Positions 1 to 6,894 of a stretch of 9,526 bases of DNA are shown one piece after another (position 1 is the first letter of the stretch; every line of letters starts with the position of its first letter). Source of the DNA: Bacteroidales bacterium (GTDB taxonomy: Bacteria > Bacteroidota > Bacteroidia > Bacteroidales > Bacteroidaceae); contig JAUNIV010000078.1 in NCBI GenBank assembly GCA_030523385.1, forward strand, positions 1 to 9,526. The letters run 5' to 3'. The notes beneath the pieces are model-generated. The model ran no database searches. It was not told the DNA's origin and was given only the letters and a program-made list of their open reading frames with translations. Both the position numbers and the translations under genes were made by a program.

Positions 1-74
1 TCTACTGTTTCAGCTAATAAAGAGAAAAAGTGTCTAGTGAAATCAGGAAAAGACATGTTGGATGGAGTGGGGAA

Positions 75-162
75 TGAAGATATATGCGTGAGGCTACGAA
101 GATAGATGCATAGGCCGATGAAGATATATGCGTTGCCCCACGAAGATATATGCGTGAAAAGG
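75..162. repeat. Four-copy tandem repeat, exact 22-bp period
   Basis: Four units begin at 75, 97, 119 and 141, so the period is exactly 22 bp with no indels. The first 16 bases of each unit follow the consensus YGAAGATAKATGCRTD. The remaining six bases vary between copies (aggcta, ggccga, gcccca, aaaagg). The neighbouring 22-bp registers on either side show no recognisable further copy. A period near two helical turns places all cores on about the same DNA face, as in iteron-like or operator arrays. The period is not a multiple of three and the array holds no sustained ORF, so a coding role is unlikely. It lies 68 bp upstream of the proposed helicase promoter. Its function is unknown. Confidence 0.85.
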
Positions 163-176
163 GGCAAAGGCTTTGC
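133..176. other. Hairpin around fourth repeat plus adjoining dyad
   Basis: TTGCCCC (133-139) and GGGGCAA (161-167) form a perfect 7-bp inverted repeat whose 21-base loop contains the whole core of the fourth 22-bp repeat. Overlapping its right arm is a second dyad, GCAAAG-G-CTTTGC (164-176), with a single central base. No T-tract follows directly; the run of T near 191-196 is too far from the stem for a standard intrinsic terminator. The symmetry is plain in the sequence, but any role is unknown. Confidence 0.5.
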
Positions 177-206
177 GGTAAACACCCAACCTTTTTTCCG
201 CTTTTA

Positions 207-238
207 TTCGTTTATTCCGCAGAATTGTCGTAAGTTTG
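207..238 (+). promoter_or_regulatory. Predicted promoter of the helicase operon
   Basis: TAAGTTTG at 231-238 is an exact match to the Bacteroidetes -7 element TAnnTTTG. A weak -33 element, TTCG (207-210), lies 20 bases upstream. Transcription would start near 245, giving a leader of about 20 bases before the ATG at 267. The bases GGAAAG just before the start are a poor, very close Shine-Dalgarno candidate, which is normal for this phylum. Confidence 0.6.
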
Positions 239-266
239 CCTTCCATTATTTTTCAGACGGAAAGAC

Positions 267-2003
267 ATGCAGGTAGATACCCACAACAAAGAATTTCAGG
301 ATGCACTGAACCTCATTCAGTACACGCGCCAGTCGGTTTTCCTCACGGGGAAGGCCGGCACGGGGAAATCTACCTTCTTGAAATACGTGTGTGAGGTGAC
401 GAGGAAAAAGCATATCGTACTGGCACCTACGGGCATAGCGGCCATCAATGCGGGCGGAAGCACTTTGCACAGCTTCTTCAAACTTCCTTTCCACCCGCTC
501 CTGCCGGACGACCCGAACTTCAGCCTGAAAGGAGGAAAGCTGCATAGCTTCCTGCGATACACTGCCGCACACCGCAAACTGATAAAGGAAGTGGAACTGG
601 TCATCATCGACGAAATATCCATGGTGAGGGCAGACATCATAGACTTTATAGATAAGGTATTGAGGGTGTATTCGCAAAACATGCGTGCGCCTTTCGGAGG
701 TAAGCAAATCCTGCTGGTGGGCGACGTGTTCCAGTTGGAGCCGGTGATCAAGAACGATGAACGGGAGATTATCAACCGCTTTTATCCCACCCCTTATTTC
801 TTTTCGGCACGCGTGTTTCAGGAGATGGAGCTGGTCTCCATAGAGCTGACCAAAGTCTATAGGCAATCGGATGCGCATTTCGTCAGCGTGTTGGACCACA
901 TACGCACCAACACCGCCGGAGCATCGGACCTGCAACTGCTGAACACCCGTTACCAAGCCGGGGAGGAAGAGAAAGACAGCGACCTGAGTATCACCCTCGC
1001 CACAAGGCGCGACACCGTGGACTACATCAACGAGAAGAAACTGGCGGAGCTGCCCGGCGAACCAACCACGCTGCGGGGAGAAATCAAAGGGGAGTTTCCG
1101 GAGAGCAGCCTCCCCACACAGATGGAACTGGTGGTGAAGCCGGGCGCACAGATTATCTTCATCAAAAACGATTTCGACCGCCGGTGGGTGAACGGAACCA
1201 TAGGCACCATTGCGGGCATCGACGAAGAAGATACGCTCTACGTCATCACCGAAGACGGACGGGAATGCGACGTGAAGCGGGAAAGCTGGCGCAACATCCG
1301 CTATAAATATAATGAGGAAGAGAAAAAGATAGAGGAAGAGGAGTTGGGCGTATTCACGCAATACCCCATCCGGCTGGCATGGGCCATCACTATCCACAAG
1401 AGCCAGGGACTGACGTTCAGCCACGCGGTCATCGACTTCACGGGCGGGGTCTTTGCCGGAGGACAGGCCTACGTGGCACTGAGCCGCTGCACTTCATTGG
1501 AAGGCATACGGCTGAAGAAGCCCATCGCCCGCGGAGACATATTCGTCCGCCCCGAAATCGTATCCTTCGCGCAGCGGTTCAACAACCGCCAAGCCATCGA
1601 CAGGGCTTTGAGGCAGGCGCAGGCCGACATACAATACATAGAAGCCGTGAAGCAATTCGACAAGGGAGACTTCGACGGCTTCCTCGAACAGTTCTTTCTT
1701 GCCATCCACTCCCGATACGACATTGAGAAACCTCTCGTGAAACGGTTTATCCGCAAGAAGCTGAACATCATCAACCGGCTCAAAGCTGAGAACCGGACCC
1801 TGAAAGAGGCGGCACGCGAACGGGATGAGGCCCTGAGGCGATATGCCCGGGAGTATGTGGTGATGGGCGACGAGTGTATCAAGGCAAAGATGCCCGATGC
1901 CGCCATGCGCAACTACAACAAGGCCATCACCCTGTGTCCTACCCTGAAGGAAGCCTGGCGGAAGATAAAGAAACTGGAAAAGGAAATGAAGAAAAAAGAA
2001 TGA
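267..2003 (+). CDS. PIF1/RecD-like superfamily 1B DNA helicase
   Basis: This is probably an ATP-driven 5'-3' DNA helicase acting in genome maintenance in the cytoplasm. Visible motifs, in order: Walker A GKAGTGKST (28-36); motif Ia LAPTGIAAINAGGSTLHSF (52-70); Walker B VIIDEIS (112-118); motif III LLVGDVFQLEPV (149-160); YRQ (199-201); motif V IHKSQGLTF (about 375-383); and motif VI QAYVALSRCTSLEGI (400-414), typical of a UvrD_C_2 module. All ATPase motifs look intact. The last 150 or so residues are an extension that is highly charged and helical. It ends in one TPR-like helix pair (about 530-565) and a lysine-rich tail. The start follows a predicted promoter by about 30 bases. The stop is one base before the next gene, so the two are very likely co-transcribed and translationally coupled. 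PIF1-type proteins with extra C-terminal regions are common in Bacteroidetes. The family is confident; the exact substrate is unknown. Confidence 0.9.
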   Translation: MQVDTHNKEFQDALNLIQYTRQSVFLTGKAGTGKSTFLKYVCEVTRKKHIVLAPTGIAAINAGGSTLHSFFKLPFHPLLPDDPNFSLKGGKLHSFLRYTAAHRKLIKEVELVIIDEISMVRADIIDFIDKVLRVYSQNMRAPFGGKQILLVGDVFQLEPVIKNDEREIINRFYPTPYFFSARVFQEMELVSIELTKVYRQSDAHFVSVLDHIRTNTAGASDLQLLNTRYQAGEEEKDSDLSITLATRRDTVDYINEKKLAELPGEPTTLRGEIKGEFPESSLPTQMELVVKPGAQIIFIKNDFDRRWVNGTIGTIAGIDEEDTLYVITEDGRECDVKRESWRNIRYKYNEEEKKIEEEELGVFTQYPIRLAWAITIHKSQGLTFSHAVIDFTGGVFAGGQAYVALSRCTSLEGIRLKKPIARGDIFVRPEIVSFAQRFNNRQAIDRALRQAQADIQYIEAVKQFDKGDFDGFLEQFFLAIHSRYDIEKPLVKRFIRKKLNIINRLKAENRTLKEAARERDEALRRYAREYVVMGDECIKAKMPDAAMRNYNKAITLCPTLKEAWRKIKKLEKEMKKKE

Positions 2004-2004
2004 T

Positions 2005-2616
2005 ATGCTGCTGAAACTGTATGAAAAAAACAACAACCCCAAGGACCTGGCCGAAGTGGTGCGGGTGTTGGAGGAGGGTGGGGTAATCATTTATCCTACC
2101 GACACGATGTATGCCATCGGGTGTCACGGACTGAAGGAGCGGGCCATAGAGCGCATCTGCAAGCTGAAAGGCATCGACCCGCGCAAGAACAACCTGTCCA
2201 TCATCTGCTATGACCTGAGCAACATCAGCGAGTATGCCAAAGTGGATAATACCACTTTTAAGCTGATGAAACGAAACCTTCCCGGCCCGTTTACGTTTAT
2301 ATTGAGTACGAGCAACCGGCTTCCGAAGATTTTCAGAAACCGAAAGGAGGTGGGCATACGTGTGCCCGACAATCCCATCATACGTGAGATATGCCGGCTG
2401 CTCGATGCGCCTATCATGACCACCACACTGCCATTGGAAGAGGGGGAGGACATGGAATACGTCACCACTCCGGAACTGATAGAAGAGAAGTTCGGACGGG
2501 ATGTGGAGCTGGTGATAGACGGAGGCATAGGCGGAACAGAGCCTTCTACCGTGGTGAACTGCACGGAAGGAGAAGCGGAAATAGTGCGCCAAGGCAAAGG
2601 GATATTGAGTGAATGA
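2005..2616 (+). CDS. YrdC-fold (Sua5/YciO/YrdC family) protein, YciO-like
   Basis: The YrdC fold binds ATP and, in TsaC/Sua5, makes threonylcarbamoyl-AMP for the t6A37 tRNA modification. Family signatures are GGVIIYPTDTMYAIGC (25-40), the K/R-rich KGIDPRKNNLSII (55-67), LPGPFTFIL (92-100), VGIRVPDNP (116-124) and EPSTVVN (179-185). At 203 aa there is no Sua5 C-terminal domain. Where TsaC/Sua5 proteins have an S-x-S-A-N motif, this one reads TTTLPLEEGE (139-148). That change, together with IICYDLSNISEYAKVDN and FKLMKRNLPG, matches what I recall of E. coli YciO better than TsaC. Automatic annotation would probably say L-threonylcarbamoyladenylate synthase; I treat that activity as unproven here. 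It starts one base after the helicase stop and uses purine-rich sequence inside the helicase end as its ribosome site. Family is confident, subfamily moderately so. Confidence 0.88.
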   Translation: MLLKLYEKNNNPKDLAEVVRVLEEGGVIIYPTDTMYAIGCHGLKERAIERICKLKGIDPRKNNLSIICYDLSNISEYAKVDNTTFKLMKRNLPGPFTFILSTSNRLPKIFRNRKEVGIRVPDNPIIREICRLLDAPIMTTTLPLEEGEDMEYVTTPELIEEKFGRDVELVIDGGIGGTEPSTVVNCTEGEAEIVRQGKGILSE

Positions 2617-2641
2617 ATGAACTAACCATTTAATTAAGAAT

Positions 2642-3478
2642 ATGTTTTTATTGGCAACAGAAGCTGGTGCACAGTTGGGCACCGCATTGGAGAAATTAAT
2701 TGAGTCGGCCTTCCAATTAGGAGAAAGAGTGTTGGCTGCCCTTGTGATTCTCATTGTAGGTAAGTTTTTGGTAAACTGGTTGAACCGGATTTTTGCCGGC
2801 ATCTTAGAGAAGCGGAAGGTGGATGCCAGCATACAGACTTTCTTGAAAAGCATGGTGAACATCCTGCTCCTGATTATGCTGGCACTGGCCGTCATCGGCA
2901 AGTTGGGCATCGAGCTGACAGGATTTGCCGCTTTGCTGGCCTCTGCCGGTGTGGCCATCGGTATGGCTCTTTCGGGCAACTTGCAGAATTTTGCGGGAGG
3001 ACTTATCATCCTGCTGTTCCGTCCATACAAGGTGGGCGACTACATTGTGGCGTCTACCGGAGCGGAAGGAACGGTGAAGGAGATTCAGATTTTCCATACC
3101 GTCCTGACCACCACTGACAATAAGGTTATCTACGCTCCCAATGGAGCTATGAGCAGCGCGCTGGTCACCAACTTCAGCCGACTGGATACCCGGCGCATAG
3201 AATGGAACTTCGGAGTGGAGTACGGAGAAGAGTTCTCTAAGGTGGAAAGGGTTCCTCGGGAAATCATTGCGGCAGACAAACGGATTCTCAATACTCCGGC
3301 TCCGTTCATCGAGTTGGGAGAACTTGCAGCCAGCAGCGTAAATATAAAGGTACGCGTGTGGGTGAACAGCGGAGATTATTGGGATGTGTATTTCGGCATG
3401 AACCAGACAGTTTACAATACATTCAATCAGGAAGGTATCAACTTCCCGTTCCCGCAACTGACGGTGCATCAGTCATAA
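2642..3478 (+). CDS. mscS: MscS-family small-conductance mechanosensitive channel
   Basis: This inner-membrane homo-heptameric channel opens under membrane tension to release solutes during hypo-osmotic shock. At 278 aa it is close to E. coli MscS (286 aa) and lacks the long N-terminal extensions of MscK/MscM types. Hydrophobic segments lie at about 29-50 (TM1), 71-90 (TM2) and 93-124 (TM3). TM3 has the pore-lining Gly/Ala pattern GVAIGMALSGNLQNFAGG (103-120). It is followed by FRPYKVGDYI (126-135), the entry to the cytoplasmic beta domain, and ends with FPFPQLTVH (268-276), the family's C-terminal signature. The ATG follows an A/T-rich leader 25 bases after the previous stop, so it is probably the third gene of the helicase operon, although its own promoter cannot be excluded. 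No T-rich terminator is seen after it. Confidence 0.95.
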   Translation: MFLLATEAGAQLGTALEKLIESAFQLGERVLAALVILIVGKFLVNWLNRIFAGILEKRKVDASIQTFLKSMVNILLLIMLALAVIGKLGIELTGFAALLASAGVAIGMALSGNLQNFAGGLIILLFRPYKVGDYIVASTGAEGTVKEIQIFHTVLTTTDNKVIYAPNGAMSSALVTNFSRLDTRRIEWNFGVEYGEEFSKVERVPREIIAADKRILNTPAPFIELGELAASSVNIKVRVWVNSGDYWDVYFGMNQTVYNTFNQEGINFPFPQLTVHQS

Positions 3479-3509
3479 TCCGGGTTTGTGCGGGATAATG
3501 TTTGAAGTG

Positions 3510-3581
3510 TAGCCCCGAGGGGAATCGAACCCCTATCTAAAGTTTAGGAAACTTCTATTCTATCCGTTGAACTACAAGGCC
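3510..3581 (-). tRNA. tRNA-Arg(CCU)
   Basis: Read on the minus strand, a full 72-base cloverleaf can be drawn. The acceptor is GGCCTTG/CGGGGCT; positions 8-9 are TA; the D arm is GTTC/GAAT with loop AACGGATA. The anticodon arm is GAAGT/ACTTT with loop TTCCTAA, giving anticodon CCU. The variable loop is short (AGAT), the T arm is AGGGG/CCCCT with loop TTCGATT, and the discriminator is A. A20 in the D loop and C35 in the anticodon agree with known arginine identity elements. CCA is not encoded, so it must be added afterwards. The acceptor stem contains three G-U pairs (1-72, 5-68, 6-67), yet all seven positions pair. It reads AGG codons, which do occur in the neighbouring helicase gene. Confidence 0.95.
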
Positions 3582-3600
3582 GCCTTTTTGCTTTCGGGCA

Positions 3601-3632
3601 CAAAGGTAGCCTTTTTTATTGACTCCGGCAAA
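3601..3632 (-). promoter_or_regulatory. Promoter of tRNA-Arg
   Basis: On the minus strand TTTG (3632-3629), a 20-base spacer and TACCTTTG (3608-3601) match the Bacteroidetes TTTG/TAnnTTTG promoter at every consensus position. Transcription would begin near 3595, leaving a leader of about a dozen bases before the mature tRNA 5' end at 3581. This is the cleanest promoter in the window. Confidence 0.75.
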
Positions 3633-3926
3633 ACGAATGGAGAAAAATATAATCTTCCGACAGTGCATCTTGAATAAAAATGCACTTGATTTTCATTCAA
3701 ACCGGTGTTTTGTGCTTTGCAGAAAAGACGACAATATATCATTGTGATGTGTTATTTGCTATAAATGCGATAAAATGTCAATCTCGACGCATTTGATGTA
3801 CTATCATAATGACAGTAAAATATGTCGCTAAACATAGAAAAATAGCGGAATTATATTTCTTTTATTAATAAATAATCGCTTATTTTGCGCAATTTATTAC
3901 GAGAGCGGAGTTTGATAAAAGAATAT
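3633..3926. other. AT-rich intergenic region with several dyads
   Basis: No credible gene is seen on either strand between the tRNA promoter and the korA promoter. The stretch is AT-rich and holds several inverted repeats. AGTGCAT/ATGCACT (3662-3668, 3680-3686) is interleaved with TTGAAT/ATTCAA (3670-3675, 3695-3700). ACAAT/ATTGT lies at 3731-3735 and 3741-3745. AAATGCG/CGCATTT lies at 3763-3769 and 3788-3794. A weaker promoter-like pair, TTTC (3856-3859) and TTATTTTG (3880-3887), could be an additional upstream korA start. The most likely role is a long regulatory region for korAB, possibly with a small RNA; neither is proven. Confidence 0.5.
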
Positions 3927-3957
3927 TTTGCTATTTGACAGAACTTTCCGAACTTTG
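3927..3957 (+). promoter_or_regulatory. Predicted promoter of korAB
   Basis: TTTG (3927-3930), a 19-base spacer and GAACTTTG (3950-3957) match the Bacteroidetes promoter with a single mismatch in the -7 element. Transcription would start near 3963, giving a 5' leader of about 35 A/T-rich bases before the korA ATG at 3999. Confidence 0.6.
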
Positions 3958-3998
3958 CGCTCCATAAAGTTTAACGATATAACCTTAATTTATAAGTT

Positions 3999-5846
3999 AT
4001 GGCAGATGAAATGATAGTCAAGGAACTGGATCAGGTAGTGGTTCGTTTCTCAGGCGACTCAGGTGATGGTATGCAGTTGGCCGGAAATATTTTCTCGAAT
4101 GTTTCGGCTACAGTGGGAAATGACATTAGTACGTTCCCCGATTACCCGGCGGACATACGTGCCCCGCAAGGTTCACTCACGGGCGTGTCGGGTTTCCAGG
4201 TGCATATCGGAGCCGGAAAGGTGTTTACTCCGGGCGACAAGTGCGACGTGTTGGTTGCCATGAATGCCGCTGCATTGAAAACACAGTACAGATTTGCAAA
4301 GCCCACAGCCTGCATCATCATTGATACGGACTGCTTCCAGAAGTCGGATCTGGATAAGGCGGCTTTCAAGACCGATAATCCGATAGAAGAAATGGGCATC
4401 AAGAACGATGTCATTGCTGCTCCTATCTCGCAGATGGTGAAAGACTGTCTGGCTGATTCGGGCATGGACAACAAGGCGATGCTGAAATGCCGCAACATGT
4501 TTGCGCTGGGACTGGTGTGCTGGCTCTTTAACCGCGACCTGTCTATCGCCGAAAACTTCTTGAGAGAGAAATTTGCCAAGAAGCCGGCCATTGCCGAAGC
4601 CAACATCAAGGTAATCCATGCCGGTTATGACTACGGACACAACACGCATGCTTCTGTGGCACATACATATAAGGTAGAGACCAAAGCCAAAGTGCCCGGA
4701 AAGTACATGGACATCAGCGGAAACAAGGCTACGGCTTACGGACTGATAGCAGCTGCCGAAAAGGCCGGTTTGCGCCTCTTCCTGGGTTCTTACCCCATCA
4801 CTCCGGCTACCGACATCCTGCATGAACTCTCCAAACATAAGTCTTTGGGTGTTACTACCGTGCAGTGTGAAGATGAGATTTCAGGCTGTGCCACGGCTAT
4901 CGGTGCCTCTTTTGCCGGTGCGCTGGCTGTGACTTCCACTTCAGGTCCGGGCGTCTGCCTCAAGTCCGAAGCCATGAACCTGGCTGTCATCACCGAATTG
5001 CCTTTGGTGGTGGTTAATGTACAGCGTGGCGGTCCTTCTACGGGACTTCCCACCAAGTCAGAGCAAACCGACCTGTTGCAGGCACTCTTTGGCCGCAACG
5101 GTGAATCGCCTATGCCGGTCGTTGCAGCAGCTTCGCCCACCCACTGCTTCGATGCAGCTTACGAAGCTTGTAAGATTGCCCTCGAACACATGACTCCGGT
5201 CGTGTTGCTCACCGACGGATTCGTAGCCAACGGTTCCGGCGCTTGGAGATTGCCCGATTTGGATAAATATCCTGCCATCAATCCTCCTTACGTCACTCCG
5301 GAAATGAAAGACAATTATACGCCTTACCGCCGCAACGCCGAAACAGGCGTCCGCTACTGGGCTATCCCCGGACAGGAAGGCTACATGCACATATTGGGCG
5401 GTCTGGAAAAAGACAGCAACACGGGTGCCATCTCTACCGATCCGGACAATCACGACTTGATGTGCCGTCTGCGCGCAGAGAAGGTGGCAAAGATTCCTGT
5501 GCCCGACTTGAAAGTACAGGGCTGTGCCGATGATGCCGACCTGCTGATAGTAGGCTTTGGCGGTACATACGGCCACTTGTATTCGGCCATGGAAGAGATG
5601 AACCAGAATGGCAAGAAAGTGGCTCTGGCTCATTTCACTCACCTGAACCCATTGCCTAAGAATGCAGCCGAGGTGTTGAAGAAATACAAGAAAGTGGTAG
5701 TGGCCGAACAAAACCTGGGTCAGTTTGCCGGATATCTCCGCATGAAAGTGGACGGCTTTGTTCCTTACCAATACAACGAAGTGAAGGGGCAGCCGTTCGT
5801 GGTCAGCGAACTGGTTGACGCTTTCAATGAGATCTTAACCAAATAA
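3999..5846 (+). CDS. korA: 2-oxoglutarate:ferredoxin oxidoreductase, fused gamma-alpha subunit
   Basis: With KorB this subunit forms a cytoplasmic enzyme that interconverts 2-oxoglutarate plus CoA with succinyl-CoA plus CO2, using ferredoxin as electron carrier. The N-terminal part (about 12-200) is the gamma domain, opening with VVRFSGDSGDGMQLAGN and containing FPDYPADIRAPQGSLTGVSGF. The alpha domain starts near 240, with the conserved SYPITPATD near 263-271 and RGGPSTGLPTKSEQTDL at 343-359. A C-terminal domain begins around 510 (DADLLIVGFGGTYGH). At 615 aa the length fits the gamma-alpha fusion typical of Bacteroidetes and several archaea. No cysteine-rich ferredoxin (delta) domain is present. 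The gene ends with tandem TAA codons, 22 bases before korB. Assignment to 2-oxoglutarate rather than another 2-oxoacid rests on family resemblance; branched-chain substrates remain possible. In these anaerobes the enzyme commonly runs in the reductive, carboxylating direction. Confidence 0.92.
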   Translation: MADEMIVKELDQVVVRFSGDSGDGMQLAGNIFSNVSATVGNDISTFPDYPADIRAPQGSLTGVSGFQVHIGAGKVFTPGDKCDVLVAMNAAALKTQYRFAKPTACIIIDTDCFQKSDLDKAAFKTDNPIEEMGIKNDVIAAPISQMVKDCLADSGMDNKAMLKCRNMFALGLVCWLFNRDLSIAENFLREKFAKKPAIAEANIKVIHAGYDYGHNTHASVAHTYKVETKAKVPGKYMDISGNKATAYGLIAAAEKAGLRLFLGSYPITPATDILHELSKHKSLGVTTVQCEDEISGCATAIGASFAGALAVTSTSGPGVCLKSEAMNLAVITELPLVVVNVQRGGPSTGLPTKSEQTDLLQALFGRNGESPMPVVAAASPTHCFDAAYEACKIALEHMTPVVLLTDGFVANGSGAWRLPDLDKYPAINPPYVTPEMKDNYTPYRRNAETGVRYWAIPGQEGYMHILGGLEKDSNTGAISTDPDNHDLMCRLRAEKVAKIPVPDLKVQGCADDADLLIVGFGGTYGHLYSAMEEMNQNGKKVALAHFTHLNPLPKNAAEVLKKYKKVVVAEQNLGQFAGYLRMKVDGFVPYQYNEVKGQPFVVSELVDAFNEILTK

Positions 5847-5868
5847 TAAATGTAAAGAAAGAAAAACC

Positions 5869-6873
5869 ATGAGCGAATATACAGCAAAAGATTTCAAGAA
5901 AGGACAGCCTCGCTGGTGTCCGGGCTGCGGCGACCACTTCTTCCTGGCTTCGCTGCACAAAGCAATGGCCGAACTGGGTGTAGCTCCTCACGATACAGCC
6001 GTTATCTCGGGTATCGGATGCTCCAGTCGTTTACCTTATTATATGAATACGTATGCCATGCAGACCATACACGGCCGTGCTGCGGCTATCTCTACGGGTT
6101 GCAAGGTGGCTAATCCGAATGTAACCGTATGGCAGATTTCAGGTGATGGTGACGGACTGGCCATCGGTGGTAACCACTTCATCCATGCCGTTCGCCGTAA
6201 CATCGACCTCAACATGATTCTGCTGAACAACCGTATCTACGGCTTGACAAAGGGACAGTATTCACCGACTTCTCCGCGTGGATTCGTGAGCAAGTCATCA
6301 CCTTACGGCACAGTGGAAGACCCGTTCCATCCCGCCGAACTCTGCTTCGGCGCCCGCGGACGTTTCTTTGCACGTGCGGTGGCTACGGATGGTCCCGGCA
6401 CTGTGGAGATTCTGAAAGCTGCTGCCCGTCATAAGGGAGCTGCCGTGTGTGAGATTCTTCAGAACTGCGTTATCTTCAATGACGGTACGCATGAATCCGT
6501 ATATAATAAGGAAGGACGCAACAAGAACGCCATTTACTTGGAACACGGAAAGCCCATGCTGTTCGGTGAGAACAAAGAGTTTGGCCTCGTGCAGGAAGGT
6601 TTTGGCCTGAAGGTAGTGAAGTTGGGCGAGAACGGTGTGACAGAGAAAGACATCCTGGTGCACGACGCACACTGCATGGACAACACCCTGCAACTGAAGT
6701 TGGCCTTGATGGAAGGTCCTGACTTCCCCGTTGCATTGGGCGTGATTCGTGATGTAGATGCTCCGGCATACGATGATGCCGTACATGCACAGATAGAAGA
6801 GGTATCGGCTAAGAAGAAGTATCACAACTTCCAGGAATTGCTGATGACCAATGACATTTGGGAAGTGAAATAA
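5869..6873 (+). CDS. korB: 2-oxoglutarate:ferredoxin oxidoreductase, beta subunit
   Basis: The beta subunit binds thiamine diphosphate and one [4Fe-4S] cluster. The TPP motif runs from GDGDG (92-96) to NN (120-121), followed by RIYGLTKGQ. Likely cluster ligands are C17 and C20 (WCPGCGDH), C51 (GIGCSSRL) and C200 (LQNC), the arrangement of two-subunit OFOR enzymes. At 334 aa it is of usual length for the family. It begins 22 bases after korA behind an A/G-rich leader (AAAGAAAG) and is clearly the second gene of a two-gene operon, closed by a strong terminator. No dedicated ferredoxin gene lies alongside, so electrons presumably pass to a ferredoxin encoded elsewhere. Identification as the partner of korA is firm; substrate specificity is inferred. 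Confidence 0.93.
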   Translation: MSEYTAKDFKKGQPRWCPGCGDHFFLASLHKAMAELGVAPHDTAVISGIGCSSRLPYYMNTYAMQTIHGRAAAISTGCKVANPNVTVWQISGDGDGLAIGGNHFIHAVRRNIDLNMILLNNRIYGLTKGQYSPTSPRGFVSKSSPYGTVEDPFHPAELCFGARGRFFARAVATDGPGTVEILKAAARHKGAAVCEILQNCVIFNDGTHESVYNKEGRNKNAIYLEHGKPMLFGENKEFGLVQEGFGLKVVKLGENGVTEKDILVHDAHCMDNTLQLKLALMEGPDFPVALGVIRDVDAPAYDDAVHAQIEEVSAKKKYHNFQELLMTNDIWEVK

Positions 6874-6894
6874 CCTACTCCTTAATTAATATGG

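Noticed and set aside
1..56. A short minus-strand frame starting at 56 and open to the window edge (MSFPDFTRHFFSLLAETV), and plus-strand frames open across the same bases
   Set aside because: Only 18 codons are visible, with no ribosome site and no promoter match. Plus-strand reading frames are equally possible, one ending at 37, so no gene can be called. If a minus-strand gene does start here, the 22-bp array would lie between two divergent genes.
75..162. CRISPR array
   Set aside because: The units are only 22 bp with 6-bp linkers, too short for repeats plus spacers, and no cas gene is present.
75..162. Plasmid replication iterons
   Set aside because: The period is suitable, but there is no replication initiator gene and the neighbours are core chromosomal genes.
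246..1424. A 392-codon open frame on the minus strand opposite the helicase
   Set aside because: It lies entirely antisense to a gene with intact helicase motifs, has no recognisable domain, and is rich in His, Phe and Val as expected for the complement of GC-rich coding sequence.
1379..1726. A 115-codon plus-strand frame inside the helicase
   Set aside because: It is an out-of-frame shadow of the helicase motif V/VI region, rich in Arg and His, with no start signal.
3474..3498. Terminator between mscS and tRNA-Arg (ATAATCC/GGATAAT)
   Set aside because: The stem has a mismatch and no T-tract follows on either strand, so it is too weak to call.
5058..5771. A 237-codon minus-strand frame opposite korA
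   Set aside because: It is antisense to conserved korA sequence, with no domain, ribosome site or promoter.
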